In this document: piece by piece, positions 9,323 through 18,659 of the stretch | How the letters are laid out: each line of letters starts with the position of its first letter | Numbering within the stretch: the stretch's first letter is position 1 | Source: Rhodoferax sp. GW822-FHT02A01 | Lineage (GTDB): Bacteria > Pseudomonadota > Gammaproteobacteria > Burkholderiales > Burkholderiaceae_C | Assembly (NCBI RefSeq): GCF_038784515.1 | Contig: NZ_CP152376.1 | Location: 434,001 to 498,000 of the forward strand | DNA: 64,000 nt | Direction: 5' to 3' | Notes under the pieces: model-generated | Database searches by the model: none | What the model was told of the DNA's origin: nothing | Seen by the model: the letters and a program-made list of their open reading frames with translations, nothing else | Translations under genes and position numbers: made by a program

Positions 9323-10401
9323 ATCCCGCGTTCTGGGCTGGCAAGCGCGTATTCCTCACCGGCCATACCGGCTTCAAGGGAAGCTGGCTGTCGCTCTGGC
9401 TGCAAAGCCTGGGTGCAGAGGTCACCGGCTTTGCCCTGGCACCGCCCACTACGCCCAATCTGTTCACCGAGGCCCGCCTGGAGCAAGGCATGCAGTCGGT
9501 CCTGGGCGATATCAGGGACCTTGGAGCAGTCCAGTCGGCGCTGCAAACCGCCCGGCCCGAGATCGTCATCCACATGGCCGCGCAACCCCTGGTACGGCTG
9601 TCCTACGAGGATCCGGTCACCACCTATGCCACCAATGTCATGGGCACGGTGCATCTGCTGGAAGCTATCCGCCAAACGCCTGGCGTAAAGGCCGTGGTCA
9701 ATGTCACCACCGACAAGTGCTACGAAAACCGTGAGTGGGTCTGGGGCTACCGTGAGAACGAGCCCATGGGGGGCTTTGACCCCTACAGCAACAGCAAGGG
9801 CTGCGCCGAACTGGTCAGCTCGGCGTACCGCAACTCCTTCTTTCACCCCGACGCCTATGCACGCCATGGCGTGGCGCTGGCCACGGCCCGTGCCGGCAAC
9901 GTCATCGGCGGCGGCGACTGGGCACGCGACCGCCTGATTCCGGACATGGTGCAGGCCTTCGAGCAGGGCAAACCGGTGCAGATCCGCAACCCGGGCGCCA
10001 TTCGCCCCTGGCAACATGTGCTGGAGCCTTTGCGCGGCTACATGACGCTGGCGGAGTGCCTGTTCGAGCAGGGTCCGGCATTTGCCGAAGGCTGGAATTT
10101 CGGCCCCATGCCGCACGATGAACAACCCGTCGGATGGATCGTGCAGAACCTGGCGCAACTCTGGGGCGAAGGCGCCACTTGGACCATCGACAAAGGCCCG
10201 CGCCCCCACGAGGCCAACCACCTGCGTCTAGACATCTCCAAAGCCCAGACCCTGCTGGGCTGGCAACCTGCGCTGGGCCTTTCCCAGGCCCTGGAAAAAG
10301 TGGTCAGCTGGTACAAAGACCGCGCTACCGGTCAGGACGTGCGCGAACTCACCCTGAAACAGATCCAGTCCTATCAAAATACCCTGCCCCACACCCGCTG
10401 A
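9319..10401 (+). CDS. rfbG: CDP-glucose 4,6-dehydratase RfbG
   Basis: Converts CDP-glucose to CDP-4-keto-6-deoxyglucose with NAD. It is an SDR-type dehydratase with the Rossmann motif [13 protein letters not shown] (GxxGxxG), [25 protein letters not shown] (catalytic Thr-Asp-Lys region) and the [10 protein letters not shown] active-site YxxxK. The start is GTG at 9319, four bases overlapping rfbF; this gives 360 residues, as expected, and starts directly with [14 protein letters not shown]. Longer upstream starts would lie in the rfbF coding region. Cytosolic; second gene of the sugar operon. Confidence 0.94.
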   Translation: MNPAFWAGKRVFLTGHTGFKGSWLSLWLQSLGAEVTGFALAPPTTPNLFTEARLEQGMQSVLGDIRDLGAVQSALQTARPEIVIHMAAQPLVRLSYEDPVTTYATNVMGTVHLLEAIRQTPGVKAVVNVTTDKCYENREWVWGYRENEPMGGFDPYSNSKGCAELVSSAYRNSFFHPDAYARHGVALATARAGNVIGGGDWARDRLIPDMVQAFEQGKPVQIRNPGAIRPWQHVLEPLRGYMTLAECLFEQGPAFAEGWNFGPMPHDEQPVGWIVQNLAQLWGEGATWTIDKGPRPHEANHLRLDISKAQTLLGWQPALGLSQALEKVVSWYKDRATGQDVRELTLKQIQSYQNTLPHTR

Positions 10402-10403
10402 CT

Positions 10404-11726
10404 ATGGAAAACAACAAGACCCTGGCAATCCGTGAACAGATTGCCCACCTGGTAGATGCGTACGCTGCCATTGCCCTGGCACCGCAGCCTTTCCTGCCGG
10501 GCGCGTCGGCCGTTCCGCCATCCGGCAAGCAACTGGATGCGCGCGAACTGCAACTGATGGTGGAAGCCTCGCTGGACGGCTGGCTCACTACCGGCCGGTT
10601 CAATGCCGAGTTCGAAAAGAAGCTGGCCGCCTTCATTGGCGTGAAGCACCTGATCACCGTCAACTCGGGCTCCTCCGCCAACCTGGTGGCCTTCAGCACC
10701 CTGACCTCGCCCAAGCTGGGCAAGCGTGCCATCCAGCAGGGTGACGAAGTCATCGGCGTGGCCGCGGGCTTTCCGACCACGGTGAACCCCATCCTGCAGT
10801 TCGGTGCCGTGCCCGTGTTTGTGGACGTGGACCCGCTCACCCACAACATCGACGCGCCCAAGGTCGAAGCCGCCATCGGCCCCAAGACCAAGGCCATCAT
10901 GCTGGCGCACTCGCTGGGCAACCCCTTCAACCTGGATGTCATCACCGCCCTGTGCAAGAAGCACGGCCTGTGGCTGGTGGAAGACTGCTGCGACGCGCTG
11001 GGCTCCACCTACCGCGGCCAGATGGTGGGCACATTTGGCGACATTGCGACCCTGAGCTTCTATCCGGCGCACCACATCACCATGGGTGAAGGTGGCGCTG
11101 TCTTCACCAACAGCGACGAGCTCAAGACCATTGCCGAGAGCTTTCGCGACTGGGGCCGGGACTGCTATTGCAACCCAGGCAAGGACAACACCTGCGGCAA
11201 GCGCTTCTGCCAGAAGCTGGGCGACCTGCCCGAGGGTTACGACCACAAGTACACCTACAGCCACCTGGGCTACAACCTCAAGATCACCGACATGCAGGCC
11301 GCCTGCGGTCTGGCCCAGCTGGAGAAGGCGCCGCGCTTCATTGCCGAGCGCCGCAAGAACTTTGCCTTTCTCAAGGAGCGGCTCAAGGACTGTGAGGAGT
11401 TCCTCAACCTGCCCCAGGCCACCGAGCACTCGGACCCGTCCTGGTTTGGCTTCCCCATGACGCTAAAGCCCAATGCCCCAGTGTCCCGGCTGGAGCTGCT
11501 GACCTACCTGGATGAGAACAAGGTGGGAACACGCCTGCTTTTCGCAGGAAACCTGACCCGCCAACCCTATATGGTTGGGGCCAAGTACCGCATCAGCGGC
11601 GATTTGAAGAACACCGACAACGTGATGAACAACACCTTCTGGATCGGGGTACAGCCCTCGCTCACACCGGAAATGCTGGAATTCGCGGCACGCAAGATAG
11701 AGAGCTATCTTGGCGTCAACTTTTAA
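10404..11726 (+). CDS. rfbH: CDP-4-keto-6-deoxyglucose 3-dehydrase (RfbH/AscC, E1 type)
   Basis: PMP-dependent dehydrase removing the 3-hydroxyl of CDP-4-keto-6-deoxyglucose. The 440-residue protein has the DegT/aminotransferase fold, but the PLP lysine is replaced by His ([14 protein letters not shown], His223), the hallmark of E1 dehydrases. A [2Fe-2S] pattern C-X57-C-X-C-X7-C is exact (Cys196, 254, 256, 264), as in characterised E1. The start ATG 10404 is two bases after the rfbG stop, and the 440 length fits RfbH (about 437). E1 normally needs the ferredoxin-like reductase E3 (RfbI/AscD), which is not encoded in this window. Confidence 0.95.
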   Translation: MENNKTLAIREQIAHLVDAYAAIALAPQPFLPGASAVPPSGKQLDARELQLMVEASLDGWLTTGRFNAEFEKKLAAFIGVKHLITVNSGSSANLVAFSTLTSPKLGKRAIQQGDEVIGVAAGFPTTVNPILQFGAVPVFVDVDPLTHNIDAPKVEAAIGPKTKAIMLAHSLGNPFNLDVITALCKKHGLWLVEDCCDALGSTYRGQMVGTFGDIATLSFYPAHHITMGEGGAVFTNSDELKTIAESFRDWGRDCYCNPGKDNTCGKRFCQKLGDLPEGYDHKYTYSHLGYNLKITDMQAACGLAQLEKAPRFIAERRKNFAFLKERLKDCEEFLNLPQATEHSDPSWFGFPMTLKPNAPVSRLELLTYLDENKVGTRLLFAGNLTRQPYMVGAKYRISGDLKNTDNVMNNTFWIGVQPSLTPEMLEFAARKIESYLGVNF

Positions 11727-11746
11727 TTGAATTCAGGAGAACATTC

Positions 11747-12856
11747 ATGGGATACGTAACGCAAAGAGACCGCGATCTGTTCGAGAACTTCTTCGTTCTG
11801 GAGCTTGCCAACAACCACTGGGGCAAGCTGGACCGCGGCCTCAAGATCATCCGGGACCACGCTGCCATCGTGCGCTACAACAACGTCAAGGCCGCCATCA
11901 AGCTGCAGTTCCGCGACGTGGACGAATTCATCCACCCTGAATTCAAGGGCAACACCGAGAACCGCTACATCAAGAAGACGGAAGACACCAAGCTCAGCCG
12001 CGCGGACTTTGCCCGCATGGTGGAGGAGATCCGCTACCTCAGCTGCATCCCCATGGCCACGCCGTTTGACGAGGCATCGGTGGACCTGTGCGTCGAGTTC
12101 GACATGCCCATCATCAAGATCGCCAGCTCGGACATGAACGACTGGGTGCTGATCGAGAAGATTGCCTCCACCCGCCGTCCCACCATCGTGTCCACCGGCG
12201 GCGCATCGGAAAAGGACCTGGACGACCTGGTGCGCTTCTACGAAAAACGTGACATCCCTCTGGCCATCAACCACTGCGTGTCCCTGTACCCTTCCGAAGA
12301 CGGCGAGCTGGAACTGGACCAGATTGATTACCTGAAGAACCGCTACCCCAATCACGTGATCGGCCTGTCCACCCACGAGTACCACGACTGGCACTCGTCC
12401 ATGCTGATTTCCTACGGCAAGGGTGCGCGCAGCTGGGAGCGCCACATCGATATCGATTACGAAGGCGTTCCGGTTTCCACCTATTGCTCCAAGCCGGAGC
12501 AGTGCGACACCTGGTTCAAGGCCTTCCACAAGGCCGCCGAAATGTGCGGAGGCCGCAGCCAGTCCAAGCGCATCATCTCCAAGAAGGAAATCGAATACCT
12601 GGACGCCCTGGTGCGCGGCGCCTATGCCAAGAAAGATCTGGAACCTGGCTACGTGTTCACCAAGGAAAGCTTCGAACGCGACTTTTACCTCGCCATTCCG
12701 CTGCGCAAAGGTCAGCTGTCCTGCCGCGAAGTCATGAACGGTGAACTGCTTTCCAACGGCATCAAGGCCGACGAACCGCTCACCATCAACCACGTCAGTG
12801 GCCCCTACAGCCAGAACGAAGGCCTCAAGAGCCTGATTCTGAATCGCGGCCTGTAA
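11747..12856 (+). CDS. N-acetylneuraminate synthase (NeuB)-family PEP-condensing enzyme with SAF domain
   Basis: NeuB-family enzymes add PEP to an aldehyde sugar to make nonulosonic acids. The 369-residue product follows the family's TIM-barrel order: LELANNHWGKLDRGLKI (for EIGxNHxG), AIKLQF, CIPMATPFDEASVDL, IIKIASSDMNDW, RPTIVSTGGAS, INHCVSLYPSEDGE, HVIGLSTHEYHDW and GARSWERHIDID. A C-terminal SAF/antifreeze-like domain follows (AIPLRKGQLSCREVMNGE). Several positions deviate (LANNHWG, THEYHD), so the substrate may not be a standard hexosamine. AGGAG precedes the ATG at 11747; the next gene starts directly after its stop. No NeuC or CMP-sugar synthetase partner is present. Confidence 0.83.
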   Translation: MGYVTQRDRDLFENFFVLELANNHWGKLDRGLKIIRDHAAIVRYNNVKAAIKLQFRDVDEFIHPEFKGNTENRYIKKTEDTKLSRADFARMVEEIRYLSCIPMATPFDEASVDLCVEFDMPIIKIASSDMNDWVLIEKIASTRRPTIVSTGGASEKDLDDLVRFYEKRDIPLAINHCVSLYPSEDGELELDQIDYLKNRYPNHVIGLSTHEYHDWHSSMLISYGKGARSWERHIDIDYEGVPVSTYCSKPEQCDTWFKAFHKAAEMCGGRSQSKRIISKKEIEYLDALVRGAYAKKDLEPGYVFTKESFERDFYLAIPLRKGQLSCREVMNGELLSNGIKADEPLTINHVSGPYSQNEGLKSLILNRGL

Positions 12857-14665
12857 ATGAAGACGGTTGCAGAACAGATTGCCGACTGGCTGGTACGGCG
12901 GGGAATCGAACAGGTCTTCACCGTCACCGGCGGCGGCTCCATGTTTTTGAACCAGGCACTGGGGGCCCACCCGGGCCTGCGTTGCACCTTCATGCACCAC
13001 GAGCAAGCCTGTGCCATGGCGGCAGAAGGCTACGCGCGCATTGCCGGCAAACCGGCGGTGGTGATGCTCACCACCGGCCCCGGTTCCATCAACGCCTTCA
13101 ACGGCGTGTATGGCGCCTTCACCGACTCCATCCCCATGATCGTGATTTCCGGACAGGTCAAGCGCGAAACCTGCCTGTCCTTCCACGATCTGCCCGGATT
13201 GCGCCAGCTGGGCGACCAGGAGGGGCCCACCGTGGCCATGGCCGCGCCCATCTGCAAGAGCGCCACGCTGATACGCGACGCCGCCCATGTGCAGACGGTG
13301 CTGCCCGCAGCCTATTCGCTGGCCATCACCGGCCGGCCCGGACCGGTGTGGATTGACATTCCGCTGGACGTGCAATCTTCCAAAGAGACCCTGACCATTC
13401 CAGACCCCGCCCCGATGGCTCCGCCACAGGACAACGGGCTGGAAGCTGCCTGCATGGCCATTGTCGAACGGCTCAAGCAGTCCAACCGTCCGCTGCTTCT
13501 GGGCGGCACCGGTGTGCGTCTGGCAGGTGCCACTGAGCTGTTGCGCCAGTTGGTGGAGCAGACCGGCATTCCCCTGGCCACGGCCTGGACCCATGATCTG
13601 ATTGCCTCCGACCATCCGCTGTTTGCCGGACGCCCCGGCACCATCGGCACCCGCTCCGGCAACTTCTGCCTGCAAAACGCGGACCTGGTCCTCGTCATCG
13701 GTTCGCGCCTGAACATTCGCCAGACCAGCTACAACTGGGACTCCTTCGGCAAGAATGCCTGGATCGTGCAGGTCGATGTGGACCCTGCCGAACTGGCCAA
13801 GCCCGGTGTACAGGCCGACCTGCGCGTGCAGGCCGATGCCAAGGCATTCATCAGCAAGCTTCTCTCAGTGCTGGCGCGCCAGACCTTGCCCAGCTACGCC
13901 CAGTGGGGCGCCTGGTGCCGCGACATTGGCGAGCGCTACCACGCCCGCCGCGAGCACACGCAAAAGCCCGGCGCCACACTGAACCCCTACGTGATCGTGG
14001 ACCGCATCTTCCGCCAGATGCGCGATGACGACGTGGCCGCCTGTGGCAACGCCTCGGCCTGCATCCTGCCGTTCCAGATGGCCCACCTCACCTCTAACCA
14101 GCGCCTGTTCAGCAACTCGGGCTCTGCCTCGATGGGCTTTGACCTGCCTTCGGCCATTGGCGCCTCCTTTGCCGGCACGCCCGACAACCGCCGACGCGTG
14201 ATCTGCTTTGCCGGCGACGGCAGCCTGCAGATGAACATCCAGGAATTGCAAACCCTCAAGACCACCGGCCGCAACGTCGTGATCGTGGTACTCAACAACG
14301 CGGGCTACCTGTCCATCTGGCAGACCCATGAGAACTTCTTCGGCCGCGTGATCGGTGCCACCCCCGCATCGGGCGTGGAGTTCCCCGACTTTGAAGCCGT
14401 AGCCACCGCCTATGGCATCAAGGCCGCCACCATCCGCACCGAAGCCGACCTGGCCCGCATGGACAGTCTGCTGCAGGAAGACGGCCCGTTGCTGCTCAAC
14501 GTGATAGTGGACCCGCGCCAGGAGTTTGTGCCGCGCATCAAGTCGCGGGTAGATGAGAACGGCAAGTTCGTCACCCCCGAGCTGGACGACATGCACCCGT
14601 TCCTGGAACGTGCCGAGCTCCAGTCGGTGGCCGAGTCGGCCCGTGCCATCCGGGCTGTCGCCTGA
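12857..14665 (+). CDS. Thiamine-diphosphate-dependent enzyme, acetolactate-synthase-like (YerE-like candidate)
   Basis: ThDP enzyme of the acetohydroxyacid-synthase superfamily, 602 residues. The catalytic Glu is visible at Glu49 (FMHHEQACAMAAEGYAR), then LTTGPGSINAFNGV. The ThDP motif GDG (453-455) ends in NN (480-481). A central domain with VLVIGSRLNIRQTSY is present. True AHAS is part of ilvBN; here it directly abuts the NeuB-like gene and follows rfbFGH. In Yersinia the ThDP enzyme YerE transfers a two-carbon unit from pyruvate to C4 of a CDP-3,6-dideoxy-4-ketohexose to make yersiniose. By context that is the closest precedent, but substrate is inferred. ATG begins the base after the previous stop. 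Confidence 0.8.
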   Translation: MKTVAEQIADWLVRRGIEQVFTVTGGGSMFLNQALGAHPGLRCTFMHHEQACAMAAEGYARIAGKPAVVMLTTGPGSINAFNGVYGAFTDSIPMIVISGQVKRETCLSFHDLPGLRQLGDQEGPTVAMAAPICKSATLIRDAAHVQTVLPAAYSLAITGRPGPVWIDIPLDVQSSKETLTIPDPAPMAPPQDNGLEAACMAIVERLKQSNRPLLLGGTGVRLAGATELLRQLVEQTGIPLATAWTHDLIASDHPLFAGRPGTIGTRSGNFCLQNADLVLVIGSRLNIRQTSYNWDSFGKNAWIVQVDVDPAELAKPGVQADLRVQADAKAFISKLLSVLARQTLPSYAQWGAWCRDIGERYHARREHTQKPGATLNPYVIVDRIFRQMRDDDVAACGNASACILPFQMAHLTSNQRLFSNSGSASMGFDLPSAIGASFAGTPDNRRRVICFAGDGSLQMNIQELQTLKTTGRNVVIVVLNNAGYLSIWQTHENFFGRVIGATPASGVEFPDFEAVATAYGIKAATIRTEADLARMDSLLQEDGPLLLNVIVDPRQEFVPRIKSRVDENGKFVTPELDDMHPFLERAELQSVAESARAIRAVA

Positions 14666-14688
14666 CATCACGCTGGAGTAGCCCGAAC

Positions 14689-15810
14689 ATGACCCCATCA
14701 GTGCTGGAAGAACTGCACGCCCTGCCTCAGCGATATGCCAGCCGGCAGTCCAGGGACTTGCCCGCCGGCAAGCCCGTCTGGATCTTCGGCACCGGTCAGT
14801 TTGGGCGCGATCTGTGTGGCGCACTGCAAAAGACCGGCCACCCGGTGGCCGGCTTTGTGGAGACCAAACCATCGGCCGCGCAAGTGCTAGGCCTGCCCGT
14901 GCTCGGATGGCAGCAATGGTCACCTGCGCATACCGCTGAACCCTTGTGCGTAGGCATCTTCAACCGTGGCATGCCACTGGACCAGCTTGAAGCCCTGGCG
15001 CGGCAATCGGGTGCACAGGACGTCTATCTTCCCTGGGATCTGTACCACTCTCTCAAGCAGCAACTGGACTGGCGCTTCTGGCTCAGCGAGCCCGAACGCA
15101 TCCTGGACCAGACCGATGCCATCGCTGCGGCACTGGACTGCATGGACGACGAGGTCAGCCAGCGTTGCATGTTGGACATCGCCGCATTCCGCCTGGGCCT
15201 CAAGACTGCGTACGGTAGCTTCCAGCATGACGAAAACCAGTACTTCAATCCGCTGACCCTGAATGACCAGCAGGGCAAGGCACTGCGCTTTGTCGATGGT
15301 GGTGCCTACAACGGCGACACCTATCTGGAACTGTGCAGTCTGGCCGACGTACAGACGGCTTACCTGTTCGAGCCCGACACAGCCAACTTCGCCCAACTGA
15401 CAAAGAATGTTGTCCAGACCGGACGCGCGGCGCAATGCCTGCCCCTGGGGCTGTCGGATTCCTACCGCATCTTGAGTTTCAACGCCGGTAGCGGCGAGGG
15501 TGCCGCCATCTCCGAGAACGGCACCGCCCACATTGCGGTTGCCGCACTGGACGACGTTCTCGCAGGCTGCACCGTAGATTTCATCAAGCTGGATGTGGAA
15601 GGCGCTGAACTCCAAGCCCTGCAAGGGGCTCGCAAGCTGATCCAGCGTTCACGCCCGGTGCTGGCCTTGTCGCTCTATCACTGCCCGCAAGATCTGTGGG
15701 AGTTGCCGCTGGCGCTCTCCAGCCTGTGCGAGGACTACCGCTTTCACGTGCGCCAGCATTACTTCAACAGCTTTGACAGCGTGCTGTACGCGGTGCCGCG
15801 GCACCGCTAG
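14689..15810 (+). CDS. FkbM-family methyltransferase with N-terminal Rossmann-like domain
   Basis: FkbM enzymes O-methylate sugars or other hydroxyls using SAM. The 373-residue protein has a C-terminal FkbM domain: RFVDGGAYNGDTYLEL (SAM motif), YLFEPDTANFAQL, and FIKLDVEGAELQALQGARKLI, the classic FkbM signature. An N-terminal module (VWIFGTGQFGRDLCGALQ, about residues 28-90) resembles a nucleotide-sugar-binding Rossmann unit that is also seen at the C-terminus of the next gene product. It is in the middle of the sugar operon (23 bp after the ThDP enzyme, 21 bp before the next gene). It probably decorates the operon's sugar; the target position is not known. Confidence 0.85.
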   Translation: MTPSVLEELHALPQRYASRQSRDLPAGKPVWIFGTGQFGRDLCGALQKTGHPVAGFVETKPSAAQVLGLPVLGWQQWSPAHTAEPLCVGIFNRGMPLDQLEALARQSGAQDVYLPWDLYHSLKQQLDWRFWLSEPERILDQTDAIAAALDCMDDEVSQRCMLDIAAFRLGLKTAYGSFQHDENQYFNPLTLNDQQGKALRFVDGGAYNGDTYLELCSLADVQTAYLFEPDTANFAQLTKNVVQTGRAAQCLPLGLSDSYRILSFNAGSGEGAAISENGTAHIAVAALDDVLAGCTVDFIKLDVEGAELQALQGARKLIQRSRPVLALSLYHCPQDLWELPLALSSLCEDYRFHVRQHYFNSFDSVLYAVPRHR

Positions 15811-15831
15811 CCCAAACACCAGAGCCTGCCC

Positions 15832-16986
15832 ATGAGCCTGACGACCCGCCCCTGCCCCATCTGCTCCAGCACGGAAGCACAACCCTGCCTGGACAACCCC
15901 ATGGCCGCGGTGGGCGGTTTCGACATGAGCTACAAGGTGGTGCGTTGCAGCCACTGCGGCTTCCATTACGCCCAGGAGTTGCCCGACGCCGACACCTTCA
16001 GCGCCTACTACCAGTCGGTGTCCAAGTACGACGCGCCGGATTCGGTGGCACCCGTGGACAGGGCCCGCATCGACGCCACGGTGCGCTTCCTGGAAGGCCG
16101 CGTCGGCAAGTCCGAACGCATTGCCGACCTGGGCTGCGGCTACGGTGCGCTGCTTGGTGGCCTGCAGGCAGCGGGCTGGCAACACCTAGAGGGACTGGAC
16201 CCGGCACCCAACGCAGCGCAGTGCGCACTGAAGATGTTTGGCGTGCGCAATATCCACCGCGGCCTGATGTCCGAGGCCCACACGGTGCTGGACCTGCAGT
16301 CGGTCGATCTGGTGTGCATCATGTGTGTGCTGGAACACCTGCCCCAGCTGCGCCAGGACATGGCCAAGCTGGTGTCACGCCTGCGTCCTGGCTGCAAGAT
16401 CCTGCTGGAAGTGCCTGCCATCGAGTGTTTCCTCCATCCCGACTGCGAGCCCTTTGGCGAGTTCTCGCTCGAACACATCCAGTTTTTTGACATGGCCTCT
16501 TTGGCAAACCTCATGCAATCCCTGGGTGCCAAGCAACTGGCGCTGGAATTGCTGGACTTGCCCATGGTCGCATCCGGCTCCATGCTGGGGCTGTTCGAAT
16601 GGAGCGGCAGCATTCCCCAAGAGCCCACCTTCCAACGTTCCGAAACAGGCGCCCTGCAGGCCTACATCGAGGAGTCACAGCGCCAGTTGGACCGTGCCTT
16701 GCAGCGGGTTCCCGCCGGGCCAGTGATCGTCTACGGCGCGGGCTCGCACACGGCGCGCCTGCTGGCCCATCTGGAAAAAATACCGGGTTGCGAGGTGCGC
16801 GGCATTGTCGACAGCAACCCCAACCTGGAAGGCAAGCGCATGGGCCGCTGGACCGTGCGCGCACCGTCCAGCATCCACGAAACCCCGGACACTGCGGTGC
16901 TGGTGTCCTCGTTCCGCTCCCAGCAAGCCATAGCCGCGCATCTGCGCAAGACCGCACCCAACCCCCTGGTGTTGCTCTACCACTGA
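15832..16986 (+). CDS. Class I SAM methyltransferase, sugar C-methyltransferase type
   Basis: The 384-residue product has the three-part layout of deoxysugar C-methyltransferases. First is an N-terminal zinc-finger-like unit (CPICSS at the start, then VVRCSHCGFHYAQ). Next is a central SAM domain (RIADLGCGYGALLGGLQAAGW, then VDLVCIMCVLEHLPQLRQDM and ILLEVPAIECF). Last is a C-terminal Rossmann unit (VIVYGAGSHTARLLAHLEK, VDSNPNLEGK). This family methylates carbons of NDP-ketosugars, fitting a 4-keto intermediate from rfbFGH, but many relatives are uncharacterised. ATG 15832; 13 bp to the next gene. Confidence 0.8.
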   Translation: MSLTTRPCPICSSTEAQPCLDNPMAAVGGFDMSYKVVRCSHCGFHYAQELPDADTFSAYYQSVSKYDAPDSVAPVDRARIDATVRFLEGRVGKSERIADLGCGYGALLGGLQAAGWQHLEGLDPAPNAAQCALKMFGVRNIHRGLMSEAHTVLDLQSVDLVCIMCVLEHLPQLRQDMAKLVSRLRPGCKILLEVPAIECFLHPDCEPFGEFSLEHIQFFDMASLANLMQSLGAKQLALELLDLPMVASGSMLGLFEWSGSIPQEPTFQRSETGALQAYIEESQRQLDRALQRVPAGPVIVYGAGSHTARLLAHLEKIPGCEVRGIVDSNPNLEGKRMGRWTVRAPSSIHETPDTAVLVSSFRSQQAIAAHLRKTAPNPLVLLYH

Positions 16987-16999
16987 GCGCGCATCCGCC

Positions 17000-17986
17000 A
17001 TGACCCACAGCCACATCCTGCTGACCGGCGGCACCGGTTTTTTCGGCAAGGCCCTGCTGCGCCACTGGATCGACAGGGAACGCAAGGGCCAGGCGCCTAC
17101 CCGGGTGACGCTGCTCTCACGCGACCCGGACCGGTTTGCGACCCAGCATCCGGCACTGGTGGAGCACCACTGGCTGCAGCTCGTCCGCGGCGATGTGTGC
17201 GATGCCGCCAGCCTGCCACAAGGCCAGGCCTTCACCCATGTGCTGCATGCGGCCACCGACTCCACCACCGGACCGCAACTGACGCCCCAGCAGCGCTTTG
17301 ACCAGATTGTGGATGGCACGCGGCACATGCTGAACCTGGCCGTGGCCTGCGGCGCCAGCCGCTTCCTGCTGACCAGCTCGGGCGGTGTGTACGGCGCACA
17401 GCCGCCGGACATGGAGCAGATTCCCGAACATTGCCACACCCTGCCCGACCCGCTCAACCCGGCCCAGGCCTACAGCATCGGCAAGCGCATGGCCGAGCAC
17501 CTGTGCGCGCTGACCATGCAGGCCCATGGCCTTCCCATCGTGGTGGCGCGCTGCTTTGCCTTCGTGGGCCCGGACCTGCCGCTGGACGTGCACTTCGCCA
17601 TTGGCAACTTCATCCGCGATGCCCTGCAGGCCGACAGCATCACCGTACAGGGCGATGGCAGTCCGCTGCGCTCCTACATGGACCAGCGCGACCTGGCGCA
17701 GTGGCTGTTGGCGCTCCTGACCCGAGGCCGCGCAGGCCAGGCCTACAACGTAGGATCCGACCACGCCGTCAGCATCCGGGAGCTGGCGCATACCGTGCGC
17801 GATCTGCTGGCTCCCCACAAGCAGGTCCATGTGCTGGGCGCGCCCAATCCGGCGGCCGCACGCAACCGCTACATTCCCAGCATTGCCAAGGCTCGGCAGG
17901 AGCTGGGACTGGACATCACCATCAGTCTGGAAGATGCCATTCGCTTCACGGCACAGGCCCATGTGCGCCGCACCGGCACTTCATGA
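17000..17986 (+). CDS. NAD(P)-dependent sugar epimerase/dehydratase/reductase (extended SDR)
   Basis: Extended short-chain dehydrogenase of 328 residues. The N-terminal Rossmann motif is ILLTGGTGFFGKALL (GxxGxxG). The active site has LTSSGGVYG (Ser) and Tyr158/Lys162 in YSIGKRMAEHL, and YNVGSDHAVSIRELA lies near the C-terminus. It could reduce or epimerise the 4-keto (or branched) CDP-sugar made upstream, the role of RfbJ, AscF or YerF elsewhere. The sequence does not decide between these. It overlaps the following HAD gene by 4 bp (ATGA), so they are probably coupled. Confidence 0.83.
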   Translation: MTHSHILLTGGTGFFGKALLRHWIDRERKGQAPTRVTLLSRDPDRFATQHPALVEHHWLQLVRGDVCDAASLPQGQAFTHVLHAATDSTTGPQLTPQQRFDQIVDGTRHMLNLAVACGASRFLLTSSGGVYGAQPPDMEQIPEHCHTLPDPLNPAQAYSIGKRMAEHLCALTMQAHGLPIVVARCFAFVGPDLPLDVHFAIGNFIRDALQADSITVQGDGSPLRSYMDQRDLAQWLLALLTRGRAGQAYNVGSDHAVSIRELAHTVRDLLAPHKQVHVLGAPNPAAARNRYIPSIAKARQELGLDITISLEDAIRFTAQAHVRRTGTS

Positions 17987-18647
17987 AGGCAGCATTCGAT
18001 GCTGTCGTGTTCGACCTGGACGGCACCCTCATCGACAGCGCACCCGGCATCCTGCAGGGGTTTGAACTCGCCTTTTCCCGTTGCGCAGTCACGCCACGCC
18101 AGCCCTGGACGCCGGCACTGATAGGGCCGCCCCTGCTGCAGACCATTGCCATGCAATGTGCGTCGCAAGACCCTGTGCTGCTGGAAAGCCTGCGCCAGGC
18201 GTTCATGACCTGCTACGACACCGAGGGCTACCGCATGAGCACCGCCTACGACGGCATCCATGCCGTGTTGCAGGCCTTGCGCGGGATGGCCTGCGGCTGT
18301 TCATCGCCACCAACAAGCGCATCGTGCCCACCCTGCGCATCCTGGAGCACCTGGGGTGGAGCGGATTCTTCGAAGGCGTGTTTGGGGTGGACTCCCTCGC
18401 GGCCGGCCAGACACCCAAAGGCCAGGTGATTGCCCACATCACGCGGGAATTCGGACTGCAGGCCACGCGCAGCCTGTACGTGGGCGACCGCTTCGAGGAC
18501 TATGACGCCGCTTCCACTGCCGGTCTGCCCTTTGCCCTGGCCACCTGGGGTTTCAGCGAAGCCAACGCACTGGTGCCCCCAGCCTGTGCGCGGCTACCCG
18601 ACACCAGTGCGCTCTATCAGCTGGTAAACCACAGCAGCCTGGGCTAG
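17983..18647 (+). pseudogene. HAD-family phosphatase, interrupted by a one-base frameshift
   Basis: A phosphoglycolate-phosphatase-like HAD hydrolase whose parts lie in two frames. Frame one starts at ATG 17983 with motif I VVFDLDGTLIDSAPG and reads to IHAVLQALRG. The second frame resumes with DGLRLFIATNK (motif II), QTPKGQV (motif III Lys) and YVGDRFEDYDAAS (motif IV), ending at 18647. Total length 665 bp is one short of 222 codons. The break falls at the GGG run 18283-18285, where one extra G restores a continuous 221-residue enzyme. It may be a real null mutation or a sequencing error. It ends the plus-strand sugar operon. Confidence 0.8.
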
Positions 18648-18659
18648 CAGCACTGCCGC

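Noticed and set aside
12857..14665. Housekeeping acetolactate synthase large subunit (ilvB)
   Set aside because: No ilvN small subunit or ilvC beside it; embedded and tightly packed in a sugar-nucleotide operon, so a sugar-modifying ThDP enzyme is a better first guess.
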